Numbered from the stretch's first letter, positions 50,956-60,602 are shown. The stretch: DNA of 64,000 nt from Enterobacter sp. Cy-643 (GCF_011752815.1 NZ_VWWV01000002.1:558001-622000), one strand, 5' to 3'. Translations and numbers: made by a program. The notes: generated from the letters alone by a model not told the origin.

Positions 50956-51720
50956 ATGGGCAGTCTCAAAGGTAAAAAAGTTTTCATTACCGGAGCAGAA
51001 CAGGGAATTGGGCGGGCAACTGCAGAGCGGCTGATTGCTGCCGGATGCGATATTTTCATTCACCATCATAGCGGGGAAGAAGCGGCCAGAGCGCTGGTGG
51101 AGCAGGCCCGAACAAAAGGCGTAAAAGCCGCCTGGCAGTACGCGGACTTAACGCAGCAGGCAGAGACACAGGCCTGCGTCAACGCGGCCGGGGAGTATCT
51201 CGGCGGCATTGATATTCTGATTAATAACGTGGGCGGCATCGTGGCGCGAAAATGGCTCGGAGAAATTGAGGCCGATTTTTGGCATAAGGTGTGGGACGTC
51301 AACCTCACCACCATGCTGAACGTTACCCAAAGTGCGCTCCCCTTTCTCAAAATGGCCCCCACCGGGGCGAGTATCGTCAATCTGGCGTCTCAGGCGGGCC
51401 GTGCAGGAGGACATTCGGGTTCCCTGGTCTATTCCACGGCCAAAGGCGCCGTGTTGACCTGGTCGCGCTCACTGGCCGCAGAGCTGGGGGAATTCGGTAT
51501 CCGCGTCAATGCCGTGGCTCCCGGTCTTATTCTCGGCACTCGTTTTCATGACAGGCACACGACTAAAGCTTCGGCAGAAGAGACTGTACAAACCATCCCT
51601 CTGCGCAGAGCGGGCTCGCCGGATGATGTCGCCCGAGCCATCGGCTTCCTCGCGGCCGAATATGACGGCTTTATTTCCGGCGCCACAATTGATATCAACG
51701 GCGGCGTTTACCGCATGTAA
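50956..51720 (+). CDS. Short-chain dehydrogenase/reductase
   Basis: Classical SDR of 254 aa. The cofactor motif TGAEQGIG is at 12-19, NNVGG near 90-94, the catalytic Ser in NLASQAG near 143 and YSTAK with catalytic Tyr/Lys near 158-162; the end GATIDINGGVYRM is typical. Absence of an acidic residue is not decisive, so NAD versus NADP use is open. GAGGAG precedes the ATG. It sits between an MFS carrier and an RbsD/FucU mutarotase, suggesting oxidation of an imported sugar or reduction of a sugar acid. The true substrate is unknown. Confidence 0.87.
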   Translation: MGSLKGKKVFITGAEQGIGRATAERLIAAGCDIFIHHHSGEEAARALVEQARTKGVKAAWQYADLTQQAETQACVNAAGEYLGGIDILINNVGGIVARKWLGEIEADFWHKVWDVNLTTMLNVTQSALPFLKMAPTGASIVNLASQAGRAGGHSGSLVYSTAKGAVLTWSRSLAAELGEFGIRVNAVAPGLILGTRFHDRHTTKASAEETVQTIPLRRAGSPDDVARAIGFLAAEYDGFISGATIDINGGVYRM

Positions 51721-51764
51721 TGGAGGGGCGGGTCCGCGGTGGCCCGGCCTTTAAGGAGAGATCG

Positions 51765-52181
51765 GTGATTAAAACAGCCATTATTCATCCTCAGCTGATT
51801 AGCACCCTTGCCCAGTGCGGCCATAAGACACAAATTCTTCTGGCCGATGCAAACTATTCTTTTGTTACCCACTCGCCGCCTACGGCGACTGTTGTTTATC
51901 TCAACCTTGCGCCGGGCATGATAGGCAGCCCGGCTATCCTGGAATATCTCATACAGACCATCGCCATCGAGCACGCCACTATGATGCAATGGCCGGAGAC
52001 GTTTACTAATTCGATTGTAGAGGAGTTCAGACAGCGGCTGCCATCAACGTGTCCGCTGGAGTATATGGAAAGAGAAGCGTTTTACGCGAGCGTAAAATCG
52101 GACAGAACGCTGTTGGTCATCGCCAGCGGAGAAATGCGGCGTTTTGCTAATCTTCTGCTCACGGTAGCACCCTGCGGCTGA
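51765..52181 (+). CDS. RbsD/FucU-family sugar mutarotase
   Basis: Protein of 138 aa of the RbsD/FucU fold, which converts anomers of fucose or ribose (or pyranose/furanose forms). It has the family start KTAIIHPQLISTLAQCGH, with the catalytic His in CGHKTQ, LADANYSF near 26-33, EREAFYASV near 103 and the ending SGEMRRFANLLLT. The start is GTG at 51765, four bases after AAGGAGAGATC; upstream codons overlap the ribosome site. It is the last gene of the LacI-MFS-SDR cluster. Confidence 0.85.
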   Translation: MIKTAIIHPQLISTLAQCGHKTQILLADANYSFVTHSPPTATVVYLNLAPGMIGSPAILEYLIQTIAIEHATMMQWPETFTNSIVEEFRQRLPSTCPLEYMEREAFYASVKSDRTLLVIASGEMRRFANLLLTVAPCG

Positions 52182-52232
52182 GCAGCCCCGGCAGAGCGTA
52201 GCCAGCTTATCGTCCCGGCCTGAGGACCAACG

Positions 52233-52379
52233 CCCTGCCCGAATGCAGAATAGCAAAAAGGCGCCTTTAGGGCGCCTTTCTACACTGGTGGGTCGTGCAG
52301 GATGATTTCACCCTTCGGGTCGTCGCAAGCGACATGCAAAATCAAAAAGCGATTTTGTCGAACCTGCTGCAGGCTCGAA
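52233..52379 (-). repeat. 147-bp tandem repeat, unit 1, with tRNA-Lys 3' fragment
   Basis: This unit and the next differ at only two positions by eye. It contains a terminator hairpin (52255-52279), an 18-bp fragment of the tRNA-Lys 3' end (52286-52303), a 54-bp spacer with a CAAAATC/GATTTTG hairpin, and a T-arm-like TCGAACCTGC. It lies downstream of the tRNA genes in their direction of transcription. Confidence 0.9.
52255..52279 (-). terminator. Terminator in repeat unit 1
   Basis: The minus strand forms AAAGGCGCC-CTAAA-GGCGCCTTT followed by TT. It is the third and last of three identical terminators after the tRNA cluster. Confidence 0.75.
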
Positions 52380-52526
52380 CCCTGCCCGAATACAGAATAG
52401 CAAAAAGGCGCCTTTAGGGCGCCTTTCTACACTGGTGGGTCGTGCAGGATGATTTCACCCTTCGGGTCGTCGCAAGCGACGTGCAAAATCAAAAAGCGAT
52501 TTTGTCGAACCTGCTGCAGGCTCGAA
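52380..52526 (-). repeat. 147-bp tandem repeat, unit 2, with tRNA-Lys 3' fragment
   Basis: Second copy, directly joined to unit 1. Its terminator is at 52402-52426 and the tRNA-Lys 3' fragment at 52433-52450. Confidence 0.9.
52402..52426 (-). terminator. Terminator in repeat unit 2
   Basis: Same GGCGCC stem as in unit 1, followed by a T-run on the minus strand. Confidence 0.75.
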
Positions 52527-52603
52527 CCCTGCCCGAATACAGAATAGCAAAAAGGCGCCTTTAGGGCGCCTTTCTACACTGGTGGGTCGTGCAGGATTCG
52601 AAC
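52527..52603 (-). repeat. Partial third repeat unit merging into tRNA-Lys
   Basis: The first 77 bp of the repeat continue identically into the 3' end of the intact tRNA-Lys gene at 52580. The tandem copies therefore look like duplications of the 3' end of this gene plus its terminator. Confidence 0.85.
52549..52573 (-). terminator. First terminator after the tRNA-Lys cluster
   Basis: GGCGCC-stem hairpin with T-run on the minus strand, 7 bp after the last tRNA-Lys gene. It is the primary terminator of the tRNA transcript. Confidence 0.85.
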
Positions 52604-52655
52604 CTGCGACCAATTGATTAAAAGTCAACTGCTCTACCAACTGAGCTAACGACCC
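52580..52655 (-). tRNA. tRNA-Lys (UUU), copy distal to the promoter
   Basis: A 76-nt gene with encoded CCA. The minus strand starts GGGTCGTTAGCTCAGTTGG, has anticodon TTT in the CTTTTAA loop, T-arm GCAGGTTCGAATCCTGC and acceptor end CGACCCACCA. All arms pair fully. Confidence 0.98.
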
Positions 52656-52738
52656 GCTGTATGCGGTTACTGCTTTGAAGTTTTGCTTTGCCCTACTCGA
52701 ACCGTTTTCGATTCACTTACAGCCTTCATCTTAAAAGA

Positions 52739-52814
52739 TGGTGGGTCGTGCAGGATTCGAACCTGCGACCAATTGATTAAAAGTCAACTGCTCTACCAAC
52801 TGAGCTAACGACCC
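52739..52814 (-). tRNA. tRNA-Lys (UUU), middle copy
   Basis: Identical in sequence to the other two copies, 76 nt with CCA. It is separated from the distal copy by an 83-bp spacer without a further tRNA. E. coli has tRNA-Val genes interspersed here; none is present. Confidence 0.98.
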
Positions 52815-52859
52815 GCTGTGCGGCTTACTGCAAACTTCTTTACTGCTTCTACTTTAAAG

Positions 52860-52955
52860 TGGTGGGTCGTGCAGGATGATTATCACCCTTCGGGCCGTTG
52901 TTATCACAACGTTGTTTCGCTTTCGCTCAACTCAAACCTGCTACAGGTTCGAACC
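52860..52955 (-). repeat. Diverged tRNA-Lys remnant between two intact copies
   Basis: It starts with the same 18-bp tRNA-Lys 3' fragment (52860-52877), followed by a GATTATCACCCTTCGGG spacer similar to that in the 147-bp units, and ends in a T-arm-like AACCTGCTACAGGTTCGAA. It is an older relative of the tandem units. The 5' part of a tRNA is absent, so it is not a gene. Confidence 0.75.
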
Positions 52956-52988
52956 CTTCACGCTTAGCTACCGTTTACTACTTTAAAG

Positions 52989-53064
52989 TGGTGGGTCGTG
53001 CAGGATTCGAACCTGCGACCAATTGATTAAAAGTCAACTGCTCTACCAACTGAGCTAACGACCC
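52989..53064 (-). tRNA. tRNA-Lys (UUU), promoter-proximal copy
   Basis: Third identical 76-nt copy with CCA. It is closest to the promoter at 53115-53142. Confidence 0.98.
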
Positions 53065-53114
53065 ACTTTTGCGTCACTTTGGGTTTGTTTAGTATCCCTT
53101 GGCAACGGCGGCAT

Positions 53115-53142
53115 ATATTACTGATTTAAGATTTTGACGCAA
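53115..53142 (-). promoter_or_regulatory. Promoter of the tRNA-Lys cluster
   Basis: On the minus strand TTGCGT-16-TAATAT is followed by a GC-rich discriminator (GCCGCCGTTGCC), typical of stable-RNA promoters under stringent control. It is about 50 bp upstream of the first tRNA. Confidence 0.6.
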
Positions 53143-53228
53143 CAATAATTTTGACGTAGATCGCTCAACTGCTTACGTTTCGCACGGCAAGACCAGAAAA
53201 ACGACGATATCTGGTCAGGCCGCACGCA

Positions 53229-54014
53229 TTATTGTGCATTCAGACGTTTTTGAGCCTGCTTTGCGCCTTCAGTATTGGGATACTGTTTAACGACCTGCTG
53301 GTAGACGGCTTTCGCTTTTGCAGCGTCGCCCTTGTCCTGCATGATCACGCCAACCTTGAACATGGCATCCGGCGCTTTAGGGGATTTAGGGTAGTTTTTC
53401 ACCACGGAGGCAAAATAAAACGCCGCATCATCCTTTTTGCCTTTGTTGTAATTCAACTGACCGAGCCAGTAATTAGCATTGGGCAGATAAGTTGAATCCG
53501 GATACTTCTTCACAAAGGACTGAAATGCATTGATAGCATCGTCCTGCCGCGATTTATCCTGCACCAGCGCGATAGCAGCGTTGTAGTCGCTATTAGCGTC
53601 ACCGCCTTGTACTGGAGCAGCAGGCGCCGCGTTAGAGGCCCCTGTATCCGGCGTGGCAGTCGGAGAAGCACCGGGAGCAGGCTGTTGCCCTGCTCCCGCC
53701 GCAGCGCCGCTAAGGCTATCCATCTGCAGCAAAATTTGCTTTTGACGCTCCACAACCTGATTCAGCTGATACTGATTTTCCTGGATCTGACCGCGCAGGG
53801 AATCAATGTCATTCTGGTTATCGGAGAGTTGCTGCTGGAGTTGGGTCAAAAGCTGACTGTGAGCGTTAGAAATACGCTCGAGTTGAGTGACGCGGTCTTC
53901 GACCGAGCCTGAGCCGACACTACTGATTGGCGCCTGAGCAGTAGCGGCCCAGGGGGCCGCTATGCCAACCAGTAACGACAGACTCAACAAGTGATGTCTG
54001 AAGTTACTGCTCAT
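53229..54014 (-). CDS. cpoB: Cell division coordinator CpoB (YbgF)
   Basis: Periplasmic protein of 261 aa that links Tol-Pal function with PBP1B during constriction. A signal peptide (cleavage about residue 27, ATA) is followed by an N-terminal trimeric coiled coil at about 38-100 (LTQLQQQLSDNQNDIDSLRG), a Pro/Ala-rich linker at 105-140 and three TPR-like repeats to the end (YPDSTYLPNANYWLGQLNY and similar). Last gene of the tol-pal cluster, 9 bp after pal. Confidence 0.95.
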   Translation of the reverse strand: MSSNFRHHLLSLSLLVGIAAPWAATAQAPISSVGSGSVEDRVTQLERISNAHSQLLTQLQQQLSDNQNDIDSLRGQIQENQYQLNQVVERQKQILLQMDSLSGAAAGAGQQPAPGASPTATPDTGASNAAPAAPVQGGDANSDYNAAIALVQDKSRQDDAINAFQSFVKKYPDSTYLPNANYWLGQLNYNKGKKDDAAFYFASVVKNYPKSPKAPDAMFKVGVIMQDKGDAAKAKAVYQQVVKQYPNTEGAKQAQKRLNAQ

Positions 54015-54023
54015 GCGATTCTC

Positions 54024-54557
<534 letters not shown>

Positions 54558-54576
54558 TTAATAATCAATATTGTTA

Positions 54577-55869
54577 TCACAGATACGGCGACCAGGCAGG
54601 GAATTTGACCTGTCCATCAGTTGCCGGAAGACGCGCTTTGAAACGCCCATCTGTTGAAACCAAATTCAGCACGGATCCCATCCCCTGAGAAGAGCTGTAG
54701 ATTACCATAGTGCCGTTAGGTGCCAGACTTGGCGTTTCATCCAGGAACGTTGACGATAAAGTTGTTACGCCACCCGCTACCAGATCCTGTTTGGCAATGT
54801 GCTGCTGACCGCTTGCGGAGCTGACCATTACCATAATTTTACCGTCGGCACTGACATCGGCATCCTGGTTCTGAGAACCTTCCCAGGACAGACGCTGCGG
54901 AGCACCGCCACTAATACTGACTTTATAAATCTGTGGACGACCCGCCTGGTCAGAGGTATAGGCCAGGGTTTGGTTGTCCGGGAACCAGGTCGGTTCCGTG
55001 TTGTTGCTGCGACCTTCGGTTACCTGGCGAATCTGGCCAGAGCCCAGATCCATTACGTACAGCTGAAGGCTGCCGGTTTTAGACAGCGCGAACGCCAGTT
55101 TAGAACCGTCCGGAGAGAACGCCGGCGCACCGTTGTGCTGCGGGAACGAAGCAATCTGACGTACGGCGCCGTTAGCCAGCGTCTGCACAACCAGCGCAGA
55201 ACGGCCGCTTTCGAAGGTCACATAAGCCAGTTTGCTGCCGTCCGGAGACCAGGCTGGAGACATCAGCGGCTGCGGAGAACGGTGTACCACAAACTGGTTG
55301 TAGCCATCGTAATCAGACACGCGCAGCTCATACGGGAACTGGCCGCCATTGGTCTGTACAACGTAAGCGATACGCGTACGGAACGCGCCTTTAATCCCGG
55401 TCAGCTTCTCGAACACTTCATCGCTGGCGGTATGGCCGGCATAACGCAGCCACTGTTTGTTCACTTTATAAGAGTTCTGCGCCAGCACCGTGCCCGGCGC
55501 ACCAGAGGTATCAACCAGCTGGTAAGCAACGGTATAGCTGCCGTCGCCGTTTGGCGTAACCTGACCTACCACAACGGCGTCAATACCGAGCGCGGTCCAG
55601 GCAGCAGGCTGAACTTCCTGGGCAGAACCCGGCTGCTGTGGCAGGCGAGATCTGTCGAGCGGGTTGAATTTACCGCTGTTACGCAGATCAGCGGCAACAA
55701 TACCGCCGATATCTTCAGGCGCGGCGCCAGGGCCTGCCCAGGTGAACGGAACCACACCAATTGGACGAGCGGAATCCACGCCCTGGGTGATCTCGATACG
55801 AACTTCTGCGTGCAGCACTGCTGCCCACAGCATTAAGAAACTTAACGCTACACGAAATGCCTGCTTCAT
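54577..55869 (-). CDS. tolB: Tol-Pal system protein TolB
   Basis: Periplasmic protein of 430 aa with a signal peptide ending LHA, an N-terminal domain that carries the TolA-box, and a six-bladed beta-propeller (repeated [15 protein letters not shown]-type blades) that binds Pal. I use the ATG at 55869, which has GGGAG five bases upstream and equals the E. coli length; an ATG one codon earlier is too near the ribosome site. Confidence 0.96.
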   Translation of the reverse strand: MKQAFRVALSFLMLWAAVLHAEVRIEITQGVDSARPIGVVPFTWAGPGAAPEDIGGIVAADLRNSGKFNPLDRSRLPQQPGSAQEVQPAAWTALGIDAVVVGQVTPNGDGSYTVAYQLVDTSGAPGTVLAQNSYKVNKQWLRYAGHTASDEVFEKLTGIKGAFRTRIAYVVQTNGGQFPYELRVSDYDGYNQFVVHRSPQPLMSPAWSPDGSKLAYVTFESGRSALVVQTLANGAVRQIASFPQHNGAPAFSPDGSKLAFALSKTGSLQLYVMDLGSGQIRQVTEGRSNNTEPTWFPDNQTLAYTSDQAGRPQIYKVSISGGAPQRLSWEGSQNQDADVSADGKIMVMVSSASGQQHIAKQDLVAGGVTTLSSTFLDETPSLAPNGTMVIYSSSQGMGSVLNLVSTDGRFKARLPATDGQVKFPAWSPYL

Positions 55870-55972
55870 CATATCTCCCTTATCCGGGCGGAAAGCCCAC
55901 GATAATTTAGCAGAATGTTAACAAACCCAAATACACAAAACTACCAAAACCCTGTAACTCAGCTTAGTGTGC

Positions 55973-55994
55973 TTTCCCCGTCGTGACGGGGAAA
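55973..55994. other. Perfect hairpin between tolA and tolB
   Basis: TTTCCCCGTC-GT-GACGGGGAAA is a 10-bp perfect inverted repeat directly after the tolA stop. No T-run follows on the minus strand. It could be a partial terminator or processing site between the tolQRA and tolB-pal-cpoB segments. Confidence 0.55.
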
Positions 55995-56000
55995 ACCGCG

Positions 56001-57320
56001 TTAAGGCTTAAAGTCGATCGGTGCGTTCTTGAAGACTTCATAAACAGCTTCACTTGGCGGCTTCGGAATCTTCGCCAGACGCGCTGCCGCAACGGCAGCC
56101 TGACAAAGTGCTGGATCACCGCCTTCTGGCTTGATATCAAGCAGAAGGCCGTCTGGTGCCAGCTTGATCCGCAGCGAACAGGTCTTACCGGCAAACGAAG
56201 GATCGTTATAGAACTTACTCTCGATCGCTGCCTTTATCTGACCAGCATAGCCGTTGATCTCCGCGCCACTAGCGCCGTTGTTCTTATTATTCCCTTTTCC
56301 GGCGGCAGCGGCTGCATTACCTTTCGCCCCTCCGCCCGTTTTCGGTGCATTCTTACCTGAGCTTAAGTCACCGAATAAATCGTCAACGCCCTGTGCTGCG
56401 GCTTTGTCAGAGGCGGCTTTCTCAGCTGCAGCCTTTTTCTTCGCGTCCGCAGCTGCTTTCTTATCTGCGGCGGCTTTCGCTGCGGCAGCCTTGTCAGCAG
56501 CGGCCTTCTCAGCCGCTTTTTCTGCCGCTGCCTTTTCTGCAGCAGCCTGTTTCGCAGCTTCTGCTTTTTCAGCAGCAGCCTGCTTAGCAGCCTCAGCGGC
56601 GGCTTTCTTCTCCGCATCCTGCGCAGCTTTCTTAGCGGCAGCATCCGCAGCTTTTTTCTCAGCATCCTGCTGAGCTTTTTTCGCTGCAGCAGCAGCGTCA
56701 GCGGCGGCTTTTTTCTCGGCGTCAGCCGCTTTCTTAGCAGCTTCTTCAGCGGCTTTCTTCTGAGCATCCGCAGCGGCTTTCTTCGCGGCTTCTTCCGCCG
56801 CCTTCGCCTGAGCATCAGCCTGAGCTTTTGCCTGCGCGTCAGCCTGGGCTTTCGCCTGAGCATCCGCTTTTGCCTTCGCAGCTGCAGCCGCAGCTTCGGC
56901 CTGTTTCTGCTGCTCCTGAGCCTGCTTCGCCGCCGCTTCAGCCTCTTTCTGCTGTTCGGCCTGCGCTTTGGCCTGCTCCTGAGCGGCTAAACGCTCTTTC
57001 TCCAGCTCTTTCAGGCGCTGTTGCTCTGCCGCCTGTTTTTGCTGAAGCTCTTCCGCCTGCTGCTGCGCCTGTTTTTCACGCTGCTCAGCGGCGCGTTTGC
57101 TGCTCGCCTGCTGCTGCTGTTGGCGATTGTAGTTTTCCACTACCGCACCCGGGTCAACCATCACCGCGTCAATAGAAGAACCACCGCCACCGCCAGCGGA
57201 TGCATCAATGTGCTCATCAAACGAGCTCCAGATCAGGATGGCAATCAAAATGATGTGCAGCACCACTGAAACGATGATCGCCCGTTTTAATTTAGCGTTC
57301 TCTTCGGTTGCCTTTGACAC
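56001..57320 (-). CDS. tolA: Tol-Pal system inner membrane protein TolA
   Basis: Protein of 439 aa that spans the periplasm and transmits the proton-motive force from TolQR to the outer membrane. Domain I is a transmembrane helix (about 14-33, with SVVLH). Domain II is a very long Ala/Lys/Glu/Gln-rich helix (about 65-320) with DAQAKAQ- and AEKKAAA-type repeats. Domain III at the C-terminus (about 340-439) has the conserved disulfide Cys pair (GKTCSLRI and DPALCQAA). The start is GTG, as in E. coli. It is 18 residues longer than E. coli TolA, the extra length being in the repeat domain. Confidence 0.96.
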   Translation of the reverse strand: MSKATEENAKLKRAIIVSVVLHIILIAILIWSSFDEHIDASAGGGGGSSIDAVMVDPGAVVENYNRQQQQQASSKRAAEQREKQAQQQAEELQQKQAAEQQRLKELEKERLAAQEQAKAQAEQQKEAEAAAKQAQEQQKQAEAAAAAAKAKADAQAKAQADAQAKAQADAQAKAAEEAAKKAAADAQKKAAEEAAKKAADAEKKAAADAAAAAKKAQQDAEKKAADAAAKKAAQDAEKKAAAEAAKQAAAEKAEAAKQAAAEKAAAEKAAEKAAADKAAAAKAAADKKAAADAKKKAAAEKAASDKAAAQGVDDLFGDLSSGKNAPKTGGGAKGNAAAAAGKGNNKNNGASGAEINGYAGQIKAAIESKFYNDPSFAGKTCSLRIKLAPDGLLLDIKPEGGDPALCQAAVAAARLAKIPKPPSEAVYEVFKNAPIDFKP

Positions 57321-57352
57321 TCTCGGTTCCCAAACGGTTTAAGCGAAATGGA

Positions 57353-57778
57353 TCAGATTGGCTGCGTCATCAGACCAACGGACTTCACGCCCGCCTGATG
57401 CAACAGATTCAGCGCCTTGATGATCTCGTCATACGGAACATCTTTCGCGCCGCCGATCAAAAAGACCGTTTTTGGATTCGCCTGCAGACGGCGCTGCGCT
57501 TCGGCAACAACCTGCTCCGATGGCAGCTGATCCATACGATCTTTCTCAACCACTACGCTGTACTGCCCTACCCCGGACACTTCAATAATGACCGGCGGTT
57601 CATCGTTACTGCTGACGGTCTGCGAGTCTGTCGCATCCGGCAGATCCACCTCGACGCTCTGGGTGATGATCGGCGCCGTTGCCATAAAGATCAGCAGCAG
57701 CACCAACAGCACGTCCAGCAAAGGAACGATGTTAATTTCTGACTTCAGCTCACGACGACCACGTCCGCGTCTGGCCAT
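57353..57778 (-). CDS. tolR: Tol-Pal system protein TolR
   Basis: ExbD-type proton-channel partner of TolQ, 141 aa. One transmembrane helix at about 18-38 carries the essential Asp (INIVPLLDVLLVLLLIF). The periplasmic domain follows. It starts 13 bp after tolQ. Confidence 0.97.
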   Translation of the reverse strand: MARRGRGRRELKSEINIVPLLDVLLVLLLIFMATAPIITQSVEVDLPDATDSQTVSSNDEPPVIIEVSGVGQYSVVVEKDRMDQLPSEQVVAEAQRRLQANPKTVFLIGGAKDVPYDEIIKALNLLHQAGVKSVGLMTQPI

Positions 57779-57791
57779 GACTTACCCCTTG

Positions 57792-58879
<1,088 letters not shown>

Positions 58880-58969
58880 TTTACATCCCGGTAATGCAAT
58901 TAAACGCTGCTTACTATACGCAAGAGGATGAGGGTTTGGAATGGATTGTTTTAAACGTTAAGTAAATTT

Positions 58970-58993
58970 TTATGGGCTTGTTAAAGCCCATAA
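58970..58993 (-). terminator. Possible terminator after ybgE (cyd operon end)
   Basis: TTATGGGCTT-TAAC-AAGCCCATAA is a perfect 10-bp stem 34 bp after the ybgE stop. The following bases are AAATTTAC, so the T-run is poor. Confidence 0.45.
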
Positions 58994-59027
58994 TTTCTGC
59001 TTCAGACGGGGGAATGTACGCGGACAT

Positions 59028-59321
59028 TCAGAAGAAGAAAAACAGCAGTCCAGCGATGAGCACTAAATCGGCAATGAGCGGGCAGAAAACACCCTGCCAC
59101 AGCACTTTAGTTGGGCGGAAACCCACGCCGTGAATGATCCCGGCGCACACGCCCCACATCAGCAGGAAGCCGTGCCAGATCTCTAGCTCGCTCGTTTTTG
59201 CGGCGAAACGAGACGGGTCCCAAAAAATACACCCAGCCAGCACCAGCGCCATCACTAAGGAAAGAGCCCGCAGGGGGCTCTTGTCCATTACCGCGTACAG
59301 TTTCGCGATAACGTATTCCAT
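59028..59321 (-). CDS. ybgE: Cyd operon protein YbgE
   Basis: Small membrane protein of 97 aa with three helices. It matches E. coli YbgE, including WDPSRFAAKTSELEIWHG and the IHGVGFRP block, and ends in four Phe. Its function within cytochrome bd-I is not established. Start overlaps the cydX stop by one base (TGATG). Confidence 0.94.
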   Translation of the reverse strand: MEYVIAKLYAVMDKSPLRALSLVMALVLAGCIFWDPSRFAAKTSELEIWHGFLLMWGVCAGIIHGVGFRPTKVLWQGVFCPLIADLVLIAGLLFFFF

Positions 59322-59434
59322 CAGTGCTCTTCTTTTCCGGCTTTGCTCGCCTCAACGTGCTCGAGAGCCAGCGCGGTAATAATCCCGAATGCACACGCCA
59401 GAAGCGTGCCCAGAATCCATGCAAAGTACCACAT
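59321..59434 (-). CDS. cydX: Cytochrome bd-I subunit CydX
   Basis: Single-helix protein of 37 aa (MWYFAWILGTLLACAFGIIT start) required for stable, active CydAB. The sequence and place between cydB and ybgE match E. coli CydX. AGGAGC lies upstream of the ATG at 59434. The longer open frame running into cydB is not the gene. Confidence 0.96.
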   Translation of the reverse strand: MWYFAWILGTLLACAFGIITALALEHVEASKAGKEEH

Positions 59435-59447
59435 AATCAGCTCCTTA

Positions 59448-60587
59448 TTAGTACAGAGAGGTGGAGTTGCTTTCGATGTGCTCTTTCGTGATACGACCGA
59501 ACATTTTCCAGTAACACCAGGTGGTGTAGAGAAGAATGATTGGCACGAACACGATGGCAACATAGGTCATCACATTCAGCGTCAGCTGGCTGGATGTCGC
59601 ATCCCACATGGTCAGGCTAGCGTTCATCATGGTGCTGGAAGGCATCACGAACGGGAACATCGCGATACCGGCCGTCAGGATCACACAGGCCAGCGTCAGC
59701 GAAGAGAAGATAAACGCCAGAGCGCCTTTCTCCAGACGAGACATGAGGATGGTCAGCAGCGGCAGCACAACACCCAGAGCAGGAATCAGCCACAGCGCTG
59801 GCGTATTGTTGAAGTTCACCAGCCAGGCACCCGCCTGACGCGCCACTTCTTTGGTCAGCGGGTTAGATGCTGCATGATGATCCAGGGCAGAGGTCACCAC
59901 ATAGCCATCAATGCCGTAGATCACCCAGACACCTGCCAGCGCGAAGCAAACCATCATCACCAGCGCAGCAATCTGAGCCGCCGCTTTAGCACGCAGATGT
60001 AACTCACCTACGGTACGCATCTGCAGATACGTTGCGCCCTGGGCCACGATCATCGACACGCTAACAACGCCCGCCAACAGGCCAAACGGATTTAGCAGTT
60101 GGAAGAAGTTACCGGTGTAGTAAAGGCGCAGGTAGTCATCAACGTGGAACGGAACGCCCTGCAGCAGGTTGCCGAAAGCGACACCTATCACCAGCGGCGG
60201 TACGAAGCTACCGATGAAAATGCCCCAGTCCCACATGTTGCGCCAGCGGGTATCCTCGATCTTCGAGCGGTAGTCGAACCCTACAGGGCGGAAGAACAAG
60301 GACGCCAGCACCAGAATCATCGCGACATAGAAGCCGGAGAAGGCAGCGGCATAAACCATTGGCCAGGCGGCAAACAAAGCCCCACCTGCGGTAATCAGCC
60401 AAACCTGGTTCCCGTCCCAGTGCGGGGCAATGGAGTTAACCATGATGCGGCGTTCAACGTCAGTACGGCCAATCACGCGCGACAGCATGCCCACGCCCAT
60501 ATCGAAGCCGTCGGTGACGGCAAAGCCAATCAGCAGAACGCCGACCAGCAGCCACCAGATAAAACGCAATACTTCATAATCGATCAT
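59448..60587 (-). CDS. cydB: Cytochrome bd-I ubiquinol oxidase subunit II, CydB
   Basis: Integral membrane subunit of 379 aa with eight to nine helices. Begins MIDYEVLRFIWWLLVGVLLIGF and has the conserved GFDMGVGML near 27-35 and NGNQVWLITAGGALFAAWP-like segment (HWDGNQVW near 57). It supports the high-affinity oxidase used at low oxygen. 15 bp after cydA. Confidence 0.97.
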   Translation of the reverse strand: MIDYEVLRFIWWLLVGVLLIGFAVTDGFDMGVGMLSRVIGRTDVERRIMVNSIAPHWDGNQVWLITAGGALFAAWPMVYAAAFSGFYVAMILVLASLFFRPVGFDYRSKIEDTRWRNMWDWGIFIGSFVPPLVIGVAFGNLLQGVPFHVDDYLRLYYTGNFFQLLNPFGLLAGVVSVSMIVAQGATYLQMRTVGELHLRAKAAAQIAALVMMVCFALAGVWVIYGIDGYVVTSALDHHAASNPLTKEVARQAGAWLVNFNNTPALWLIPALGVVLPLLTILMSRLEKGALAFIFSSLTLACVILTAGIAMFPFVMPSSTMMNASLTMWDATSSQLTLNVMTYVAIVFVPIILLYTTWCYWKMFGRITKEHIESNSTSLY

Positions 60588-60602
60588 TTGACGACTCCTG
60601 TC

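Noticed and set aside
52286-52450. Additional tRNA genes in the 147-bp units
   Set aside because: Only the 3' 18 bases and a T-arm-like piece are present. D-arm, anticodon arm and 5' acceptor strand are missing.
54799-55836. Plus-strand frame of 345 codons opposite tolB
   Set aside because: Antisense shadow of a certain gene.
56254-56673. Plus-strand Ala/Phe-rich frame opposite the tolA repeat
   Set aside because: Complement of the Ala/Lys repeat gives a spurious low-complexity frame.
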